NCBI GenBank assembly: GCA_052379845.1
Contig: JBQTCF010000005.1
From: Roseinatronobacter sp052379845
Lineage (GTDB): Bacteria > Pseudomonadota > Alphaproteobacteria > Rhodobacterales > Rhodobacteraceae
DNA length: 64,000 nucleotides
Strand: one strand, 5' to 3'
Of the stretch, positions 8,920 through 16,900 are shown piece by piece. Each line of letters begins with the position of its first letter. Within the stretch, counting starts at the first letter, position 1. Made by a program: the position numbers and the translations under genes. The notes beneath the pieces are model-generated. The model ran no database searches. It saw only the letters and a program-made list of their open reading frames with translations, and was not told the DNA's origin.

Positions 8920-9831
8920 ATGGAATGGAAGAAACGCGGCTTAGTTTACTCTCCTGACGGCCGTTCGACTTGGGCTAAACACTCGGCATTGCAGCCGACC
9001 CCTCTTGTTTTTGATGATAAAGTTCGGGTTTTTTGCGGGTTCAGAGATGAAAGTGGTATGAGCCGCATTGGTTATGTTGACGTATGCTTTGGGAACACAA
9101 TTAAGGTCATAGAGGTATCGAAAAAGCCGGTGCTTGACCTTGGTAGGTTCGGTATGTTCGACCAGCATGGTGTAGTTCCGTGTGCTGTAGTCCGCACAGA
9201 TGGCGTGATCCGCCTTTATTATGCTGGCTATCTTCGCGGTGAAAAAGTCCGTTTTCAAGTTTTTGCTGGACTTGCAATCAGTACTGATGGTGGAGAGACA
9301 TTTGTTCGTCACTCCGAAACACCTATCCTTGACCGCACCCCTCAAGAGCCTTTGTTTCGCGTAATACATACAATTTTCAGGGAGAACGGCAACTGGCGTG
9401 CATGGTATGGCGCAGGAAAAGAATTCGTCCAAGGCCAACACAAGACACTACCTGTTTATAATATTAGATATATGGAATCCGATGATGGGGTGCGCTTTCC
9501 CGCCTCCGGTAGTTTGGCTGTGGACAATCTTGCAGGTGAGCACCGAGTCGGCCGACCATATGTTGTTAAACAAGATGGCCGCTACGTGATGTTCTTTGGA
9601 AAAGGGAAAGAACAAGAGCCTTACCGCTTGACGTATGCCGTTTCCAAGGACGGCTACACGTGGACGCGCCATGGGGATATGAAGGGGTTAGACCTGTCTG
9701 AGGAGGGCTGGGATTCAGAAATGATGGCGTATCCGGCAGTCGTGACCACCAATTCAGGGACGTATATGTTCTACAATGGAAATAACTATGGGTACGACGG
9801 TTTTGGATGTGCAGAACTCGTGTCTTGGTAA
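8920..9831 (+). CDS. Five-bladed beta-propeller glycosidase-like protein
   Basis: This 303-residue protein resembles the five-bladed beta-propeller (GH43/GH32/GH62-like) proteins often found near polysaccharide genes. It shows repeated blade-like text: DESGMSRIGYVDV, IRLYYAGYLRG, GNWRAWYGAG, GRYVMFFGKG and GTYMFYNGNN. No signal peptide is visible, so it is probably cytoplasmic, and a definite catalytic triad cannot be assigned. I chose ATG 8920, with AAAGG 9 nt upstream, over the in-frame GTG at 8851. The gene is clearly lower in GC than both neighbours and stands alone between pheT and an ABC operon, which suggests horizontal acquisition. Substrate unknown. Confidence 0.65.
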   Translation: MEWKKRGLVYSPDGRSTWAKHSALQPTPLVFDDKVRVFCGFRDESGMSRIGYVDVCFGNTIKVIEVSKKPVLDLGRFGMFDQHGVVPCAVVRTDGVIRLYYAGYLRGEKVRFQVFAGLAISTDGGETFVRHSETPILDRTPQEPLFRVIHTIFRENGNWRAWYGAGKEFVQGQHKTLPVYNIRYMESDDGVRFPASGSLAVDNLAGEHRVGRPYVVKQDGRYVMFFGKGKEQEPYRLTYAVSKDGYTWTRHGDMKGLDLSEEGWDSEMMAYPAVVTTNSGTYMFYNGNNYGYDGFGCAELVSW

Positions 9832-10021
9832 CTGCCCACTTCAGTGTTGTTCAAAATCATAAGCAAATATATTCGCATGATAGATATGCTGCCTACAAGG
9901 GTTGCGGCATCTCGCGTGGCTGCAAATGAGCGCAGCATGAACCAGAGAATATGCAAGCCGCGCCCTTTGCGCGGTTGCCATCCCTGTGGTTCTTGCAGCG
10001 TCAGGCAGCGGTGCTCAGGGA
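9832..10021. other. Intergenic region, right edge of low-GC island
   Basis: These 190 bp separate the propeller gene from the end of the ABC ATPase gene. Composition climbs back to the genomic level across it. I see no recognisable gene, strong hairpin or att-like direct repeat; a 94-codon open frame here lacks coding character. Confidence 0.4.
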
Positions 10022-11809
10022 TTACGACACCAGCCCTGCATCCAGCCGCAGCCTATGCCCTGATCCAAGGTCTTGCCATTGCGCCAATGGCCGTTCCATT
10101 CCCAGCGGATAAATCGGCGCGGCCGTGACCGCTGAGGCGGCGTTGCGGGTAAACCGCTGGCCCGGATGGGACACCGGCACCGCGTCCAGCAAGCGGCGGG
10201 TATAGGGGTGGGCTGGATTTGCCAGCACACTGCGCGCTGGCCCCTGTTCGACAATATTTCCGCGATACATGACCAGAATGCGGTCTGCGACCCGTTCCAC
10301 CACTGCCATATCATGCGAGATGAACAAAAGCGCCATATCCTCGGACTGTTTCAACCCTTCCAGAAGGTCCAGAATCTGGCCCTGAATGGCCACATCCAGC
10401 GCGGAAACCGGTTCATCCGCGATCAGCACTTTCGGGCGCAGAACCATCGCGCGGGCAATGCATATGCGCTGGCGCTGGCCGCCGGAAAATTGGTGCGGAT
10501 AGCGGTCCAGCGTGCCGTTGGGCAGGCCAACCTTGGCGACAAGGTCCTGAAGCGCGGCATCCTTGCCCTGCGCCGTCTGGCCAAGCCCGCGAATGCGCAA
10601 GGGTTCGGTCAGGATCTGACGCACTGACATGCGCGGGTCCAGCGCGGCATAGGGGTCTTGAAAGATCATCTGGATGTTGCGCCGCGCATGGCGCAATTCC
10701 GCGCCCGTCAGGGTGAACAGATCCTGCCCGTCCAGAAATGCGCGTCCTTCCTTGCTGGGCACCAGCCGCAACAAGGATTTCGCAAGTGTGGACTTGCCGC
10801 ACCCGCTTTCGCCAATAATCGCCACGGTTTCGCGCGGGTGCAGATCGAAGGTAACATCTTCGACCGCGTGAAGATTGGCGATATGCCTGCGCAAGAATGC
10901 TGACCGGACAGGGAATTGCGTGCTCAGGTGGCGCACGGAGAGTATGGGCGCGGTATCTGCCTGATGGGGTGCCAGCACTGTGCCGCCCGCCTGCCCATCG
11001 CGGAATTTGGGCGCCGAGTCCAACAGTTTGCGCGTGTACTCATGCGCGGGCGCATCAAACACGTCCAGCACAGGGCCTTGTTCGACAATGCGCCCGTTCA
11101 GCATGACCGCCACACGGTCGGCAATTTCGGCCACCACCCCCATATCATGGGTGATAAACAATACCGACATGCCGGTTTCCTGCTGCAAGTTGCGGATCAG
11201 GCCCAGAATCTCGGCCTGCACCGTCACATCCAGCGCGGTGGTGGGTTCATCCGCAATCAGGATTTGCGGGCGACAGACCAGCGCCATGGCGATCATGACA
11301 CGCTGGCGCATGCCGCCGGACAATTCATGCGGATACTGGCGCATGCGCCCTGCGGGGTCGGTCAGGCGCACTTTTTCCAGCATGGAAATTGCGGTGGCGC
11401 GGGCGGTGTCGGCCTTGTCGGGTTGGTGTTGGTAAATCGCTTCCAGCAATTGCGCGCCGATGGTCATGACCGGATTTAACGATGTCATGGGGTCTTGAAA
11501 TATCATCGCTATGCGTGCCCCGCGCAAGGCCCGCATGCGCGGCTGTGACAGCTGCGCAAGGTCAAGCGGGGCCGCCCCCTGCGGCTGGTGCAACAGGATA
11601 CGGCCCGCGCTGATATACCCGCCCTGATGGTCGATCAGCCGCATGATGGATTTGACCGTCACCGACTTGCCCGAACCGGATTCGCCTACCAGTGCCAGAA
11701 CCTCGCCTTCATGCAGGGTCAACGACACATTCTTGACAGCGGGCGCGCCCGCATTGCCGAAATGAACATGCAGGTTTTCAAGCGTCAGCAGCGGGGGTGC
11801 AGCGGGCAT
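10022..11809 (-). CDS. Peptide ABC transporter, fused double ATP-binding protein (DppD-DppF / GsiA-like)
   Basis: This 595-residue protein carries two complete ABC ATPase domains in one chain, like GsiA of the glutathione importer and some dipeptide systems. Domain 1 has Walker A GESGSGKS (42-49), signature LSGGMRQR and Walker B ILIADEPT. Domain 2 has GESGCGKS, LSGGQ-type FSGGQRQR and VLIADEPV. Each domain carries the oligopeptide-family C-terminal extension (HEYTRKLLDSAP, HPYTRRLLDAVP). The start ATG 11809 follows AAGGA. It ends the minus-strand operon binding protein - permease - permease - RidA - RidA - ATPase and powers import across the inner membrane. Substrate by context: peptides, perhaps gamma-glutamyl peptides. 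Confidence 0.93.
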   Translation of the reverse strand: MPAAPPLLTLENLHVHFGNAGAPAVKNVSLTLHEGEVLALVGESGSGKSVTVKSIMRLIDHQGGYISAGRILLHQPQGAAPLDLAQLSQPRMRALRGARIAMIFQDPMTSLNPVMTIGAQLLEAIYQHQPDKADTARATAISMLEKVRLTDPAGRMRQYPHELSGGMRQRVMIAMALVCRPQILIADEPTTALDVTVQAEILGLIRNLQQETGMSVLFITHDMGVVAEIADRVAVMLNGRIVEQGPVLDVFDAPAHEYTRKLLDSAPKFRDGQAGGTVLAPHQADTAPILSVRHLSTQFPVRSAFLRRHIANLHAVEDVTFDLHPRETVAIIGESGCGKSTLAKSLLRLVPSKEGRAFLDGQDLFTLTGAELRHARRNIQMIFQDPYAALDPRMSVRQILTEPLRIRGLGQTAQGKDAALQDLVAKVGLPNGTLDRYPHQFSGGQRQRICIARAMVLRPKVLIADEPVSALDVAIQGQILDLLEGLKQSEDMALLFISHDMAVVERVADRILVMYRGNIVEQGPARSVLANPAHPYTRRLLDAVPVSHPGQRFTRNAASAVTAAPIYPLGMERPLAQWQDLGSGHRLRLDAGLVS

Positions 11810-11832
11810 GGCAGGTCCTTTCAGCGGTGGGG

Positions 11833-12204
11833 TCAGGCCGGATCGGGGGCGCGCATGGCCCATGCGCGGATTTCCAGCAGCGCATCGCGGCGGGATGCCT
11901 GCATTTGCACAACCGACAGGCCGGGGGGGGCGGCGGGGTCCACCCAATCGTTCCACACAGGCACGAAGGCGGGCCAGTCGCCCATATCAGCCAGCCAGAC
12001 CTGAACCTGAACGATCTGGTCATGACCGCTGCCCATCTGACCCAGCAAATCGTCGATCACATCCAGAATGTCGCGGGTCTGGGTTGCAAAATCCGCTGCT
12101 TTGTCCGGGGCCGTCAGGCAGACGGACGCAATGTCCCCCGCCGCTGATCCAAGAAAAATTTTCGGCCCCCAGCTGTCGATACGGCCAGTTTTGTGAATGC
12201 TCAT
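11833..12204 (-). CDS. RidA family protein (second of a tandem pair)
   Basis: This 123-residue protein of the RidA/YjgF/UK114 family begins at ATG 12204, two nucleotides after the stop of the preceding RidA gene. RidA proteins hydrolyse reactive enamine/imine intermediates made by PLP enzymes, though many subfamilies have other amidohydrolase-like or unknown roles. The family core is recognisable (GSAAGDI, ATQTRDILDVIDDLL, VQVWLADM, LLEIRAWAM). The arginine that is catalytic in archetypal RidA (about position 105) does not align clearly, so enamine deaminase activity is uncertain. It shares PxFVPVWNDWVDPAAPP-like text with its neighbour and is probably a tandem duplicate. It is cytoplasmic and co-transcribed with the peptide importer. 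Confidence 0.82.
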   Translation of the reverse strand: MSIHKTGRIDSWGPKIFLGSAAGDIASVCLTAPDKAADFATQTRDILDVIDDLLGQMGSGHDQIVQVQVWLADMGDWPAFVPVWNDWVDPAAPPGLSVVQMQASRRDALLEIRAWAMRAPDPA

Positions 12205-12206
12205 GC

Positions 12207-12572
12207 TTACACCCCGGTCTTGTAAGCGACGGCCACGATTTCCAGCAGCAGGTCGGGGCGATACAGTTCGCCGGACACACAGGTGCGCGCGGGCGGGTTG
12301 GCGGGGTCGACCCACTGGTTCCAGACGGAATTCAGACCCGAGAAATAGCGCATGTCCTTCAGCCAGATGGTGACAGTGAACAAATCGGCCTGCGTCAGCC
12401 CCGCTTCGCGCAGCAACTCGTCCAGTTGGGTGATGGCGTCTTGCGCCTGCTCCTTGATGTCCCCGTCCAGGTTGCGCGGCTGGATGCCTGTCATATGGAC
12501 CCAATTGCCGCTTTTGCACAAAAGCGCGCGATGTGCGCCGTCCATGGTTTCGGTGTGGCTGCGTGTGATCAT
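12207..12572 (-). CDS. RidA family protein (first of a tandem pair)
   Basis: This 121-residue RidA/YjgF/UK114-family protein lies between the second permease gene and the other RidA copy. Recognisable features are VHMTGIQP, a QAQDAITQLDELLREAGL helix, IWLKDM and LLLEIVAVAY. As in its neighbour, the archetypal catalytic Arg is not evident at the expected place before the final strand. The pair shares NxWVDPAxPP and a closing LLEI strand, indicating an old duplication. Two RidA genes inside a transporter operon suggest that catabolism of the imported compound passes through imine-forming or amide-hydrolysing chemistry. That link is inference. Confidence 0.82.
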   Translation of the reverse strand: MITRSHTETMDGAHRALLCKSGNWVHMTGIQPRNLDGDIKEQAQDAITQLDELLREAGLTQADLFTVTIWLKDMRYFSGLNSVWNQWVDPANPPARTCVSGELYRPDLLLEIVAVAYKTGV

Positions 12573-12587
12573 GGATATGTCCTTTGG

Positions 12588-13475
12588 TTAGTGGGATTTC
12601 AGTTTAGGGTCGAACTGGTTGCGCAACGCGTCCCCCAGCAGGTTCAGGCCCAGCACAGTCAGGAAGATGGCCAGCCCCGGAAACAGCGCCATCCACCACG
12701 CGCTGGAGATGTAGGAGCGCGCATCTGACAACATGCCGCCCCAGGTTGGAATACTGGGCGGCACCCCAAGGCCCAGAAAACTAAGCGATGATTCCGAGAT
12801 GATGGCGTTGGCCATGGCAAAACTTGTCATCACAATGACCGACAGCATGACATTGGGCAGGATATGCTGGCGCAGAATGAACCAATGCCCCGCCCCCAGC
12901 GATTGCGCGGCAAGGATGAATTCGCGTTCGCGCAGGGCCATGCTTTCGGCGCGGGTCACGCGGCAATAGGGAATCCAGCGCTGCGCGGTCAGCGCGACAA
13001 TCACGATGGTCAGCCCCTGCCCGATAAAGGCCACGATGGCGATTGCCAGCATCAGCGGCGGAAACGACCAGAAGATTTCCGCCACTTTCTGGATGGCACT
13101 GTCAACGCGCCCGCGAAAATACCCTGACACAATCCCCAGAAATACGCCTGCCACACTGGCAAACAACGCCACGGCGGTGGCAATGATCAGCGACACCCGC
13201 GCGCCATGGATAATGCGGCTCAGGATGTCGCGGCCCACATGGTCGGTGCCCAGTACATGCGGGCCGCGCCAGTCGGGCGGTGTCAGCGCCAGCATCAGGT
13301 CCTGACGGTTGGGGGCATGGGGCGCGATCAGGTCTGCGAACAGGCCAAACACAACCAGCAACAGGATTGTGGTAATCCCGTAAACCCCCTTGAACCCGGT
13401 CAGATGGCGATAATCCGTGCGCAGGCTGTGCCAGCGGTCGCGCAGGGACAGGGGGGGATGGGAAGTATTGTCCAT
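12588..13475 (-). CDS. Peptide ABC transporter permease (DppC/GsiD-like)
   Basis: This 295-residue inner-membrane permease has an N-terminal OppC-type region (about residues 25-80), then the BPD_transp_1 domain. About six membrane helices are visible, with the coupling segment EREFILAAQSLGAGHWFILR carrying the EAA-like loop that contacts the ATPase. The text GTDHVGRDILSRIIHGARVS is characteristic of DppC-type proteins. It pairs with the DppB-like permease whose stop at 13477 is one base from this start. The RidA pair follows after a 15-bp gap. Confidence 0.94.
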   Translation of the reverse strand: MDNTSHPPLSLRDRWHSLRTDYRHLTGFKGVYGITTILLLVVFGLFADLIAPHAPNRQDLMLALTPPDWRGPHVLGTDHVGRDILSRIIHGARVSLIIATAVALFASVAGVFLGIVSGYFRGRVDSAIQKVAEIFWSFPPLMLAIAIVAFIGQGLTIVIVALTAQRWIPYCRVTRAESMALREREFILAAQSLGAGHWFILRQHILPNVMLSVIVMTSFAMANAIISESSLSFLGLGVPPSIPTWGGMLSDARSYISSAWWMALFPGLAIFLTVLGLNLLGDALRNQFDPKLKSH

Positions 13476-13476
13476 G

Positions 13477-14481
13477 TCAGTTCATCCGTATGCGCGGGTC
13501 AATCAGGGTATAGAACAGGTCGATCAACAGGTTCATCACGATGAACATGCCCGTATAAACCAGCACCAACCCGATAATCAGCGGAAAATCCCGCGAAGAA
13601 ATGCCGGTAATCAGCAAGCTGCCAATGCCCGGCCACGCAAAGACGGTTTCAACAATCATCGCGCCAGACAGAAGCGTGCCGAATTCCAGCCCGATGATAG
13701 TGACAACGCCCACCATGGCATTGCGAAACGCATGACGCCACAGAACGCGCGCCTCGCTTAACCCCTTGGAACGTGCGGTCATGACGAAATCTTCGCGCAG
13801 CGCGTCCAGCACCTGTGCGCGGGTCATCTGGGTGATGATGCCGGTCATGTTGGTGCCCAGCACGATGGCAGGCAGCGCAAGGTGTTTCAATGCCGCAACC
13901 AGGGCATCCCAGCGCCCCGCCAGAAGGGAATCGAGGATCAGAAACCCTGTCACACTCTCAACGCCCAGGCCCCAGGGTTCGCGCCCGCCAGATGGCAGGA
14001 TATTGAAATACCCCGCGAACAGCAGAATCAGCAGGATGCCCAGCCAGAAATTCGGCATGGATATTCCTGCAAAACTGAAGGCCGATGCGATTGCGTCCCA
14101 TGCCGTGCCCGGACGCGCGGCCGCCAGAACCCCCAACGGCACGCCAACGATTACGGCAATCAAGGTCGCGGCGACGGCCAGTTCAATGGTCGCAGGCAAG
14201 CGTTCCATGACAATTTCGATGACCGGCATTTTGTAGCGGAAGGACATGCCGAAATCGCCCGTCAGGGCATTTCCCAGGAAGTTCAGGAACTGGACGAAGG
14301 GCGGGCGGTCCAGCCCCCAGGCTTCGCGGATGCGGGCCTTGTCAACCTCTGACGCCTCGTCCGAGATCAGCATGGTGACCGCATCGCCGGGGGCAAGCTG
14401 CATCAGCGCGAAGATGATGCCGGACACGACAATCAGCACCGGCACCGCACCTGCAAGGCGTTTGACGAAATACAACAGCAT
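13477..14481 (-). CDS. Peptide ABC transporter permease (DppB/GsiC-like)
   Basis: This 334-residue inner-membrane permease starts MLLYFVKRLAGAVPVLIVVS, the typical DppB/OppB N-terminal helix. The BPD_transp_1 domain follows, with the cytoplasmic loop DFVMTARSKGLSEARVLWRH (EAA-type) and about six helices. It forms the channel with the DppC-like partner. It lies downstream of the binding-protein gene, separated by 55 bp containing a strong hairpin that probably sets the receptor-to-channel expression ratio. Confidence 0.94.
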   Translation of the reverse strand: MLLYFVKRLAGAVPVLIVVSGIIFALMQLAPGDAVTMLISDEASEVDKARIREAWGLDRPPFVQFLNFLGNALTGDFGMSFRYKMPVIEIVMERLPATIELAVAATLIAVIVGVPLGVLAAARPGTAWDAIASAFSFAGISMPNFWLGILLILLFAGYFNILPSGGREPWGLGVESVTGFLILDSLLAGRWDALVAALKHLALPAIVLGTNMTGIITQMTRAQVLDALREDFVMTARSKGLSEARVLWRHAFRNAMVGVVTIIGLEFGTLLSGAMIVETVFAWPGIGSLLITGISSRDFPLIIGLVLVYTGMFIVMNLLIDLFYTLIDPRIRMN

Positions 14482-14500
14482 GGCGCCTTCCTTTTGACAT

Positions 14501-14525
14501 CAGGCCCGAAACAGGTTCGGGCCTG
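14501..14525 (-). other. Hairpin between binding-protein and permease genes
   Basis: CAGGCCCGAA and TTCGGGCCTG form a perfect 10-bp stem with a 5-nt loop in the short gap between the solute-binding protein and permease genes. Hairpins here commonly protect the upstream mRNA or attenuate read-through, giving more binding protein than permease. There is only a short T-rich stretch beyond it on the minus strand. Confidence 0.6.
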
Positions 14526-14536
14526 TGGTTTCAGGT

Positions 14537-16042
14537 TCAGTTCACAAAAATTTCCCAACCATCGGCGCGGTCTGCGGGTCGCGGCTGGAAGGAAATGTCC
14601 TTGGACACGCCCCAACCCATCTGGTGTTGCCACATAAAGGCGGCGGGTGCCTGATCTACCAAGGTGCGGATTGCGGCCTGCATCTTCAGCGCGCGTTCGT
14701 TCGCGTCGAATTCAGACCGTTCCGCGCCCAGCAATGCGTCCAGTTCCGCGTTGGAAAAGCGAATGCGCGGTGACCCGCCAGTGGCGAAATACTGGTGCAG
14801 CGCGCGCGACGGGTCGATCATGGACCCGCGCCCCATATAGTAGAAGGGCACATTGCCTTGCTGTACATTGGCCCAAAGGGTTGCCCATTCCGGTGTGTCC
14901 AGCGTCACGGTGAAACCTGCTTCTTCCAGCATGGGGACCATGGCTTCGGCAATCTGGCGGTCAGCGGTATAGCGGCCCACAGGGGTGGACAAGGTGACTT
15001 CCACCCCTTCGAGATTCACAGATTGCAACAAGGCGCGGGCCTTCGCGGGGTCGTATTCAAACGGCGTTGTGAAGTCGGGGTCAAAGCCGATCTGCCCTTC
15101 GCTGACAGGGCCGTGCAGAATTGTGGCCTGATCTTGCAAAATGGCCCGGACAATCGCTTCGCGGTTTATGGCATGGGCCACTGCCTGGCGCGCTTCCAGC
15201 ACATCCCAGGGGTGGGTATTGGGCGACATGGCCAGAAACATCATTTCAACCGAATTGGTCGTGGCAATATCGGCATTGGGCAGGTCGCGCACACGCTGCA
15301 TCAGTTGCGGGGGCACCCCTTGGGCAATCTGCACTTCGCCATTGGCAAGGGCGGTCACGCGCTGTTCGGGTTCGGGCATAAGGCGATACATGATCTGCGC
15401 GGGGTTGTTGGGGGCGGTCATCGGGTGGGCGTCATCGCGTTCGATGATCATGTGCTGGCCGATGCTGACCTCGACCATCTTGTAGGGGCCAGCGCCATAA
15501 GGGGCCTGACGGAACATGTCGTCGCCCAGTTCGTCAAACAACGCCTTGGACGTGACCTGCACACCGGCCAGATTGTCGGGCACCGTGGCGTCGGGGGTCC
15601 GTGTGGTGATGTGCACTGTCAGATCGTCAATGGCTTCTACATTGGTCCAGTCGCTGACAAGGAACGACTTGCCGGACCCCGGATTATTGGCCATGTAGTC
15701 AATTGAATGCACGATGTCTGCGGCCAGCACGGGTTCCCCGTTATGGCGTGTCAATCCGGCGGGCAGGGTCACTTCCCATGTCAGGTCATCAATCGCGCGG
15801 ACCGACTCGGCCAGATAGGGGACAAATTCGCCTGCGTCAAAATCATAGCGCGTCACGCAGCCATAGACCTGACACCAGACACTTCCCATAAGGACGACCG
15901 GATCGGCATAAGGGTTATAGCCGGAAATGGTTTCGGTCGTGGCGATGGCGACACGCGCATCTGTGTAATCCTGTGCCGCTGCGGATACGGCTGCCGCGGC
16001 AAGGGCGGCCACGCTCAAGCTGGATAAAGCTGATATTCTCAT
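14537..16042 (-). CDS. ABC transporter substrate-binding protein, family 5 (peptide/opine/nickel)
   Basis: This roughly 501-residue periplasmic receptor has a signal peptide (RISALSSLSVAALAAAAVSA, cleavage near AAAQD). The SBP_bac_5 fold is recognisable from DLTWEVTLPAGLTRHNGEP, APYGAGPYKMVE, LEARQAVAHAINREAIV and the C-terminal AFMWQHQMGWGVSKDI. It captures peptides or similar amphoteric compounds for the DppBC-like channel. ATG 16042 gives a clean signal peptide with GGGA 8 nt upstream; ATG 16051 is possible. It is first in the operon, and its promoter region contains the palindrome shared with the divergent TetR gene. Confidence 0.92.
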   Translation of the reverse strand: MRISALSSLSVAALAAAAVSAAAQDYTDARVAIATTETISGYNPYADPVVLMGSVWCQVYGCVTRYDFDAGEFVPYLAESVRAIDDLTWEVTLPAGLTRHNGEPVLAADIVHSIDYMANNPGSGKSFLVSDWTNVEAIDDLTVHITTRTPDATVPDNLAGVQVTSKALFDELGDDMFRQAPYGAGPYKMVEVSIGQHMIIERDDAHPMTAPNNPAQIMYRLMPEPEQRVTALANGEVQIAQGVPPQLMQRVRDLPNADIATTNSVEMMFLAMSPNTHPWDVLEARQAVAHAINREAIVRAILQDQATILHGPVSEGQIGFDPDFTTPFEYDPAKARALLQSVNLEGVEVTLSTPVGRYTADRQIAEAMVPMLEEAGFTVTLDTPEWATLWANVQQGNVPFYYMGRGSMIDPSRALHQYFATGGSPRIRFSNAELDALLGAERSEFDANERALKMQAAIRTLVDQAPAAFMWQHQMGWGVSKDISFQPRPADRADGWEIFVN

Positions 16043-16258
16043 CTTGGTCATCCCGTTTGGGGCCAGTCGTTCAGACAAGGCGTTTGCATATTCGGTAACC
16101 GTTGGTCGATTTTTGCACGGTCCTTGTATAAGTGAACGTTTACTTACCTTATGGGAAGCGATAAAACCAAATCATCAAGACGATGCCGCAGGTCGCCGCC
16201 ACATTGACCATGAATTAGACAAAGCGCCTTACTTCTGCGCAAAACTGGGACAGAAGCG
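16043..16258. other. Divergent promoter region, peptide importer / tetR-ggt
   Basis: This 216-bp spacer separates two divergent operons. Its centre is AT-rich and carries an 18-bp palindrome, listed separately. Both operons probably start within it, but I could not assign -35/-10 elements with confidence. Confidence 0.5.
16129..16146. promoter_or_regulatory. Candidate TetR operator
   Basis: TAAGTGAACGTTTACTTA is an 18-bp inverted repeat with a single mismatched pair around the central AACGTT. Its size and symmetry fit a TetR dimer site. It lies between the importer operon and the tetR-ggt operon, about 87 bp from the binding-protein start and 112 bp from the tetR start, so one repressor could control both. 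Confidence 0.65.
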
Positions 16259-16900
16259 TTGGAAAGCACAACAATAGACAGGGAACTTGATTCGGCCCCC
16301 GGTGTTCCGGAACGGTTGGTGATGGCAGGCACGGCAGAATTCGTGCGTCACGGGTTTCAAGGCGCCAGCATTTCAACCATTGTGGGGGCCGCCAATTGCA
16401 ATGTGCGCATGGTGTATCACTACTTTGGCAACAAGCTGGGCCTGTATCGGGCCTGTATCGCGCGCGCCTACGGGCATTTGCGCGACGCCGAGGCGCAGGC
16501 CGGTTTCTGGAACGCCCCCCCGCGCGATGCGATTGCGGAACTGGTGCGCTTCACCTTTGACTATATGCTGAACTATCCTGAATTTCAGGGCCTGATGCGC
16601 GTTGAGAATATGGCCGATGGGCAGCATGTGCGCGAAGTGGGCAGTGTGAATGACCGCGCGGCCAGTCTTTTCGGGCGCATGAACACAGTGTTGGATAACG
16701 GGCTGCGCGATGGCAGTTTTCAGCACCGGCCGGATGCGGGGGCGCTGTATCTGTCCATCCTTGGGTTATGCACCATCCACATTGCCAACCGCCATACGAT
16801 GCAGGTTGTCATGGGGCGGGATCTGGCATGCGCTGATTTTCTGGTCCCCCGGCGTGAAGAAGTTGTGCGTATCGTTCTGGCGTCGCTGGGGGCGTCGTGA
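16259..16900 (+). CDS. TetR/AcrR family transcriptional regulator
   Basis: This 213-residue regulator has a typical N-terminal TetR DNA-binding domain (about 19-65): AEFVRHGFQGASISTIVGAA, then recognition helix and VYHYFGNKLGLYRA. The ligand-binding C-terminal domain resembles TetR_C families of the NemR/RutR type. The TTG start at 16259 is needed because the next in-frame starts would remove the first helix; GGGACA lies upstream as a weak ribosome-binding site. Its stop overlaps the GTG of the gamma-glutamyltransferase gene (GTGA), so the two are translationally coupled. An 18-bp palindrome upstream is the likely autoregulatory operator. The effector is unknown, perhaps the imported peptide or a breakdown product. 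Confidence 0.88.
   Translation: MESTTIDRELDSAPGVPERLVMAGTAEFVRHGFQGASISTIVGAANCNVRMVYHYFGNKLGLYRACIARAYGHLRDAEAQAGFWNAPPRDAIAELVRFTFDYMLNYPEFQGLMRVENMADGQHVREVGSVNDRAASLFGRMNTVLDNGLRDGSFQHRPDAGALYLSILGLCTIHIANRHTMQVVMGRDLACADFLVPRREEVVRIVLASLGAS

Noticed and set aside
9844..10128. Possible small gene after the propeller gene
   Set aside because: It runs into the end of the ABC ATPase gene, has no ribosome-binding site and no convincing composition.
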